Below are positions 60,358 through 64,000 of a stretch of DNA of 64,000 nucleotides, piece by piece; positions within the stretch are counted from its first letter, which is position 1, and each line of letters begins with the position of its first letter. The position numbers and the translations under genes were made by a program. Under the pieces are notes generated by a model. That model did not search any database and had not been told where the DNA came from. It saw nothing but the letters and a program-made list of their open reading frames with translations. The stretch covers positions 1-64,000 of the forward strand of contig JAHDWB010000011.1 in NCBI GenBank assembly GCA_023382595.1. Direction: 5' to 3'. Origin of the DNA: Anaerolineales bacterium. GTDB taxonomy: Bacteria > Chloroflexota > Anaerolineae > Anaerolineales > Villigracilaceae.

Positions 60358-60386
60358 ATTTTACAGGCGCAAATTGATTGTGTCAA
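60358..60386 (-). promoter_or_regulatory. Sigma-70-type promoter of hppA
   Basis: On the minus strand TTGACA and TAAAAT are 17 bases apart. The leader of about 55 bases includes a 7-bp hairpin and ends in GGAGGAG. Confidence 0.85.
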
Positions 60387-60458
60387 GAAACACAGAGAAC
60401 TTGAAAGATAAGCCAAACATGCAATACATCCTCCATGAGCGGATACTGAGAAGCAAAA

Positions 60459-60487
60459 TTGACAACGGCATCCAAATCTGATAATAT
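60459..60487 (+). promoter_or_regulatory. Sigma-70-type promoter of the HesB/IscA-like gene
   Basis: TTGACA and TAATAT are 17 bases apart; the leader of about 30 bases contains AAAGGAG. Confidence 0.9.
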
Positions 60488-60523
60488 TCAGCAAAATTGT
60501 TAACAAACCAAAGGAGAAATTCC

Positions 60524-60937
60524 ATGCTCCAAGAGATCAGCACCCAGCTTTTTACACTCACCCCTGCCGCCAGTCAGGCAGTTAAAGATATTCTTGAACA
60601 GCGCAAACTGGAAGGGTTCGCCCTGCGCGTGTATGTTGCCAGCGGCGGATGCTGCGGCGTAAACTTCGGCATGGCGCTCGACAACAACTTCCGTGATACG
60701 GATACCACCTTCGAAGCCAACGGCGTCAAGGTGGTTGTGGATGAAGTCTCGATCGATTACCTGCGCGATGCCACGGTTGACTTCGTCAACGATCCTCATC
60801 ACGGCGCAGGCTTTGCGGTCAACAGTCCCAACGCCAAGAGCGGACACAGCCACGGTGAAGGCGGATGCGCCTGCGGCAGTGACGGCGGCGGCTCATGCGG
60901 CTGCGGCGGTGGTTCCTGCGGGTGCGGCGGACACTAA
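60524..60937 (+). CDS. HesB/IscA-like iron-sulphur protein with Cys-Gly-rich tail
   Basis: The 137-aa protein has an A-type carrier domain: L-T-P-A-A-S-Q-A-V-K-D-I-L near the start, L-R-V-Y-V-A-S-G-G-C-C-G-V-N-F-G-M-A with the first Cys pair, and V-V-D-E-V-S-I-D-Y-L. The usual end N-P-N-A-x-x-x-C-G-C-G is replaced by N-S-P-N-A-K-S-G-H-S-H-G-E-G-G-C-A-C-G and several C-G-C-G-G units. It thus has His and extra Cys residues that could bind more metal. The start is the ATG after AAAGGAGAA. It probably carries Fe-S clusters; storage or metal sensing by the tail is speculation. Confidence 0.88.
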   Translation: MLQEISTQLFTLTPAASQAVKDILEQRKLEGFALRVYVASGGCCGVNFGMALDNNFRDTDTTFEANGVKVVVDEVSIDYLRDATVDFVNDPHHGAGFAVNSPNAKSGHSHGEGGCACGSDGGGSCGCGGGSCGCGGH

Positions 60938-60952
60938 GCTGAAATTGATAAT

Positions 60953-60985
60953 AAAAAATGGACAGCGTACGCTGTCCATTTTTTA
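60953..60985. terminator. Bidirectional terminator
   Basis: A 22-base palindrome (ATGGACAGCGT and complement) with A and T runs, between two convergent genes. Confidence 0.9.
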
Positions 60986-60992
60986 TTATCCG

Positions 60993-61622
60993 CTATCGTC
61001 CGCGCAGGAATGAGATCAACGTGCCAAGCGCGCCGATAAAACCAAGACCGAAGATGATCAACCCGGCTGGCACACGATTGACCGCCGACTGATCGGGCAG
61101 GAACGTGGCAATGATCAGTGGCGCGGGAGGTGTAAAGGTTGGCAGGCGGGTCGGCGTGACCGGCGGAATGAACGCGGCTTCCAGCGTTGGGTTGAGGGTC
61201 GGCGTGGAAAGCGGCGTTGGCGTGGCTGGCGACCTCAGCACAGGCAACGGTCCCTGCCGCTTGATGTTCACGTACGGTCCATAGATCCAAGCGACTGAAT
61301 CCGGCACGCCCGGATAATAGATCTGGATCCAGTTCCCGTCCTCGGAGATGCCGAAAGCGGGCACTTCCTGCCCCTTTAACAGAACGCCAACGGTGGGGTA
61401 CAAATATGAACTCGGACCGGCATATACGTTGACGATATTGATATCAAGATTGACAGCCACGATCATCCCGGCTGCCGTGCCGGTGACGGTCGGCACAGAA
61501 CCGGTCGGCTGCTGGGCGTGCACCGCCAAACGATTTGATGGGCGGAATGCAATGCCAAAGCCAGCCAGCATCAAAACAACAAAGAGCGTCAGGCGCAGTC
61601 TTTTTTCGGGCATCACGTTCAT
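60993..61622 (-). CDS. SH3-domain membrane-anchored secreted protein (second of a pair)
   Basis: The 209-aa protein has an N-terminal signal (L-F-V-V-L-M-L-A-G-F-G-I-A-F), an SH3b-like domain (V-N-V-Y-A-G-P-S-S-Y-L-Y-P-T-V-G-V-L and W-I-Q-I-Y-Y-P-G-V-P-D), a Thr/Pro linker, and a C-terminal membrane segment with L-I-I-F-G-L-G-F-I-G and a basic end. It is exposed outside and anchored by its C-terminus. The ATG overlaps the upstream gene's stop by four bases. The product is a paralogue of that gene's product, so this is a tandem duplication. Binding partner unknown. Confidence 0.85.
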   Translation of the reverse strand: MNVMPEKRLRLTLFVVLMLAGFGIAFRPSNRLAVHAQQPTGSVPTVTGTAAGMIVAVNLDINIVNVYAGPSSYLYPTVGVLLKGQEVPAFGISEDGNWIQIYYPGVPDSVAWIYGPYVNIKRQGPLPVLRSPATPTPLSTPTLNPTLEAAFIPPVTPTRLPTFTPPAPLIIATFLPDQSAVNRVPAGLIIFGLGFIGALGTLISFLRGR

Positions 61623-62221
61623 TGACGACGGACAAGCGAAAGCAGGAAGCCCACCAGACCCAGAATGGCAAGCGCAATGATGATCAGCGCCAGCGGCATG
61701 GAATCTTCCGTATAAAGCGAGAAGGGCTGCGTATAAGACGGGACCGTCAACACTGGAGCCGGCGTGAACGTGGGCGGGCGCGTGCTGGTCGGCACGATGA
61801 CGAACTGCGCCGCGAGCGTCGGGTCGATGGTGGATGTGGCAGGCGGGACGGGCGTCGGAGGCGGTTCGGCGATCTGCAGCGTGCCGGGGGATAAGGAAAC
61901 CAGCGCGGAATAGACCCAAGCCTTGCCGCCCGGCGCGGACGGGAATTCGATCTGGATCCAGTCGCCTCCGGGGGACCTGCCGAGAGCTGGCGCGGTGGAC
62001 CCGGATACCATCGTCCCGACAACGGGATAGACCGTGGAGCTTGGTCCCATGCGCACGTTGATCTGCGGTTCGTCGAAGAGCACGGTGATAAAGATCCCAG
62101 TGGGGGAATTCGTCGGTTGTTGAGCCAGGACCGAGGGCGGGTTGGATGCGAAAAAAGTCCCTGTGAGAAGCAGGGTTGTGAGTATGGAAAGGATGAGAAT
62201 GTGAAACCAGTGTCGCTTCAT
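61619..62221 (-). CDS. SH3-domain membrane-anchored secreted protein (first of a pair)
   Basis: The 200-aa protein has the same order as its downstream partner: signal peptide (ending near V-L-A), SH3b domain (I-N-V-R-M-G-P-S-S-T-V-Y-P-V-V-G-T-M and W-I-Q-I-E-F-P), Thr/Pro-rich linker, and a final membrane segment (L-I-I-I-A-L-A-I-L-G-L-V-G) with L-V-R-R-Q. A weak AGGA lies before the ATG. It is divergent from the zinc-ribbon gene, 49 bases away. The two SH3 proteins could bind cell-surface polymers, perhaps as a complex. Confidence 0.85.
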   Translation of the reverse strand: MKRHWFHILILSILTTLLLTGTFFASNPPSVLAQQPTNSPTGIFITVLFDEPQINVRMGPSSTVYPVVGTMVSGSTAPALGRSPGGDWIQIEFPSAPGGKAWVYSALVSLSPGTLQIAEPPPTPVPPATSTIDPTLAAQFVIVPTSTRPPTFTPAPVLTVPSYTQPFSLYTEDSMPLALIIIALAILGLVGFLLSLVRRQ

Positions 62222-62257
62222 TTCGTAGAATTCCTAAAGGAGAATCGCAAAGGCGAT

Positions 62258-62263
62258 TATAAT
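62258..62263 (+). promoter_or_regulatory. -10 box of the zinc-ribbon gene
   Basis: TATAAT ends 7 bases before the ATG and no ribosome-binding site is present at the usual place, consistent with a leaderless mRNA. Confidence 0.5.
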
Positions 62264-62270
62264 CCACTTC

Positions 62271-62855
62271 ATGGAACGAAGAATTTTTCACGGAAACATC
62301 AAACCAGTGGACGTGGCGCAGGCGCTGATCGGTGAGTTCAACCGCGGCAATTTCCGCGCGCAGATGATCGGGCAGAGTGAACGGGTGGTGGTGCAGGTTG
62401 GCACGCGCCCCGATGCCCGCTCCGGCGGTCAGACCGCCATGACCGTGACCGTACAGACACTTGAAGAGGGCATCATTGTAGAGTTGGGCGAGCAAGCCTG
62501 GCTCGGGGTTGCCGCCAGCATCGGGGTGAGCGCGTTCACAGCGTTGAAAAATCCCTTCAGCCTGCTGGGGCGGCTGGATGACATTGCCCAGGACCTTGAA
62601 AGCCTTAAACTCCGCGAGCGCGTCTGGCAGGTGATCTCGAAAGCGGCGCGCGCGGCGGGGGCATCTGCCGAACTTTCCGAGAATTTGCGGCGCACGACCT
62701 GCGAATACTGCCATGTGGCGAATCCCGTCGGCGAACCATCCTGCGTTGCCTGCGGGGCGCCGCTCGGACGGGTGCAGCCGAATACCTGCCGGAGTTGCGG
62801 GTTCGTGGTGAAGGTGGGGCAGACAAATTGCCCGAATTGCGGGAAAAATCTGTAG
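62271..62855 (+). CDS. Double zinc-ribbon protein of unknown function
   Basis: The 194-aa protein has an N-terminal domain of about 140 residues with V-D-V-A-Q-A-L-I-G-E-F-N-R-G-N-F and one hydrophobic patch (W-L-G-V-A-A-S-I-G-V-S-A-F-T-A). Two zinc ribbons close it: C-E-Y-C...C-V-A-C and C-R-S-C...C-P-N-C. I do not know a name for the N-terminal part. It lies just before the FHA genes and divergent from the SH3 pair. It may act in the same envelope or signalling process, but nothing fixes that. Confidence 0.8.
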   Translation: MERRIFHGNIKPVDVAQALIGEFNRGNFRAQMIGQSERVVVQVGTRPDARSGGQTAMTVTVQTLEEGIIVELGEQAWLGVAASIGVSAFTALKNPFSLLGRLDDIAQDLESLKLRERVWQVISKAARAAGASAELSENLRRTTCEYCHVANPVGEPSCVACGAPLGRVQPNTCRSCGFVVKVGQTNCPNCGKNL

Positions 62856-62882
62856 ATCCGCCCGGCATTGACTGGACAAGTC

Positions 62883-62911
62883 TTGCATAAAAATCCAGCA
62901 CCTTCTATAAT
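62883..62911 (+). promoter_or_regulatory. Promoter of the FHA operon
   Basis: TTGCAT and TATAAT are 17 bases apart. The start codon lies 9 bases (GTG) or 18 bases (ATG) after the -10, so the leader is very short. Confidence 0.75.
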
Positions 62912-62920
62912 GGCACCAGA

Positions 62921-63781
62921 GTGCCGCGTATGAATTTAAGAGAGATCGAAGCCCGCCTGCAAAACCTTATCGAAGTGGATCTATTGAATGTGCTTCCCGG
63001 CAAAAAGGTGGAGGACATCATCATCCAGAAACTGGCGTCAGCGATTCAGATCAATGCAACTGTCGCCGCCGATGGATCCATTGCGCCGGATGTATATACA
63101 CTGGTCATGCACCCGGAAACATCCAAACATTGGCAGGATCAGAAGATCCTTGCGGTTCTGTTGAATTCGATCACAACGGTGGCTCAGGAGGCGGGATTTC
63201 GGTTTACAATTGCCCCCACCATAACGGTTTCAACGGACGAGAAAATTCCACTAAATGATGCCGAAGTTGTGGCGTCGCATCGGGTAGAATCTATGGCAGA
63301 AACAAATGCAACCCCTTTGAACACCGGGAGTCTTGAAGATAACGAAATGGCGCCGGAGAACGCCTTCCTGATCGTGGAGGGCGTGAAGGTCTTTCCCTTG
63401 AAATTGCCCGTGGTTAATATCGGACGCAGGCTGGATAACCAGCTCATCATCGACGACCCGCGCGTTTCGCGCAACCACGCCCAACTGCGCACCATCAAGG
63501 GACGCTATGTGATCTTCGATCTGAATTCCACCGGCGGGACCTTTGTCAACGGACAGCGCACAAGCCAGAGCGTGCTTTACCCAGGGGACGTCATTTCGCT
63601 GGCAGGCGTGGCGCTCATCTTCGGGCAGGATGCTCCGCCTCCGCACCCCGACCTGAAAGATACCGCCCCATTACCCGATACCGCATCCGAACGCCCGACT
63701 GCGACGCTCAAGGAACGCTCCACGAAGGAACGCTCCACGGCGGAATTGAAGAACAAGAAGCCAAAAGAAGAAGATAAATGA
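62921..63781 (+). CDS. FhaA-like protein: DUF3662 plus FHA domain
   Basis: The 286-aa protein has an N-terminal DUF3662 (FhaA N-terminal) region: L-P-G-K-K-V-E-D-I-I-I-Q-K-L-A-S-A-I, and Y-T-L-V-M-H-P-E. A linker and an FHA domain follow, with I-G-R-R-L-D-N-Q-L-I-I-D-D, R-V-S-R-N-H-A-Q-L, and L-N-S-T-G-G-T-F-V-N-G. The Arg, Ser and Asn here would bind phosphothreonine. A low-complexity tail has a repeated K-E-R-S-T. GTG at 62921 and ATG at 62930 are both possible starts. The next gene overlaps by four bases and is also an FHA protein. Such pairs usually precede serine/threonine phosphatase and FtsW/PBP genes. Confidence 0.9.
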   Translation: MPRMNLREIEARLQNLIEVDLLNVLPGKKVEDIIIQKLASAIQINATVAADGSIAPDVYTLVMHPETSKHWQDQKILAVLLNSITTVAQEAGFRFTIAPTITVSTDEKIPLNDAEVVASHRVESMAETNATPLNTGSLEDNEMAPENAFLIVEGVKVFPLKLPVVNIGRRLDNQLIIDDPRVSRNHAQLRTIKGRYVIFDLNSTGGTFVNGQRTSQSVLYPGDVISLAGVALIFGQDAPPPHPDLKDTAPLPDTASERPTATLKERSTKERSTAELKNKKPKEEDK

Positions 63782-64000
63782 GCGGTTCCATCGTTCTGGC
63801 ATTGCGGCTGGTCACCACGCTGGCTCTTTTTGCGTTTCTCGCCTGGGCGTTGATCTACCTCTACCGCGAGGTCCAGCGGCAAAGCAGCACATTGGCAAGC
63901 CGCCGGGTTCCACGGATCAGCATCACGGTCCGGCACGGAGGCGGCACTTCCTCCGTGAAACAATTTTCCCAGCCGGAGATCACTCTCGGGCGCGACCCCG
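63778..64000 (+). CDS. FhaB-like membrane protein with FHA domain (partial)
   Basis: The gene starts with ATGA overlapping the previous stop and runs off the window. Residues 1-30 form one membrane segment (L-A-L-F-A-F-L-A-W-A-L-I-Y-L-Y). A basic stretch and the first strand of a likely FHA domain follow (E-I-T-L-G-R-D-P). This is the FhaB arrangement. It probably binds phosphothreonine of cell-wall or kinase partners. Confidence 0.82.
   Translation, partial: MSGSIVLALRLVTTLALFAFLAWALIYLYREVQRQSSTLASRRVPRISITVRHGGGTSSVKQFSQPEITLGRDP

Noticed and set aside
61640-62888. A minus-strand frame of 631 residues spanning both SH3 genes and the zinc-ribbon gene
   Set aside because: Only its last third is the real SH3 protein; the rest is antisense or out of frame relative to genes with clear domains.

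Overview
The window looks like a chromosomal segment of a Chloroflexota bacterium, most likely class Anaerolineae. This is inferred from the mix of genes, not from a search. It has secreted beta-helix proteins with CSLR(Q/A)AI openings and Cys-containing SLH-like repeats, threonine/proline-rich SH3 lipoproteins, a class III cyclase/ATPase/TPR regulator, an FhaA/FhaB-like FHA pair, a pyrophosphate-energised ion pump, and many short palindromic repeats. Housekeeping genes look GC-moderate to GC-rich; a few accessory genes are visibly AT-rich.

Layout. Positions 1-16.4 kb hold surface proteins (an SLH-repeat stub, an 887-aa beta-helix/SLH protein, and a 2387-aa beta-helix protein with a gingipain-like peptidase domain). 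Between them lie a sugar ABC importer operon without its ATPase and glnS. Positions 16.4-29 kb hold a cyclase/AAA/TPR regulator, a graveyard of restriction-modification and IS3 relics, a CPBP protease, a NarL-type two-component system and an ABC-2 exporter. An 85-bp promoter-like block is repeated before the first and last parts of that signalling group.

Positions 29-41 kb are a defence-type island. It contains an AT-rich three-gene cassette (NUDIX, unknown 513-aa protein, NUDIX), relics of a second HsdR, and a complete type I restriction system (hsdM, hsdS, a DUF559 endonuclease, hsdR). The hsd genes are laced with palindromic repeats and carry small duplications of the hsdS 3' end and the hsdM 5' end. 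LCP and small membrane protein genes sit between the two parts.

Positions 41-50 kb hold lipoprotein and membrane genes, an FAD/Fe-S D-lactate/glycolate-type oxidase carrying several in-frame repeat insertions, gpmA and mutS. Positions 50-58 kb are an exopolysaccharide cluster on the minus strand: flippase, glycosyltransferase, WecG/TagA-type transferase, phosphoglycosyl transferase, Wzy/ligase-like protein and a GT-C-like membrane protein. Positions 58-64 kb hold hppA, a HesB/IscA-like protein with a Cys-Gly tail, two tandem SH3 membrane proteins, a zinc-ribbon protein and the start of an FHA-domain operon.

Most worth follow-up: the NUDIX-X-NUDIX cassette, the repeat families inserted in frame in conserved enzymes and placed at stop codons, the duplicated promoter block around the two-component system, the peptidase-bearing giant surface protein, and a recurrent -10 box 6-7 nt before the start codon that suggests leaderless mRNAs.
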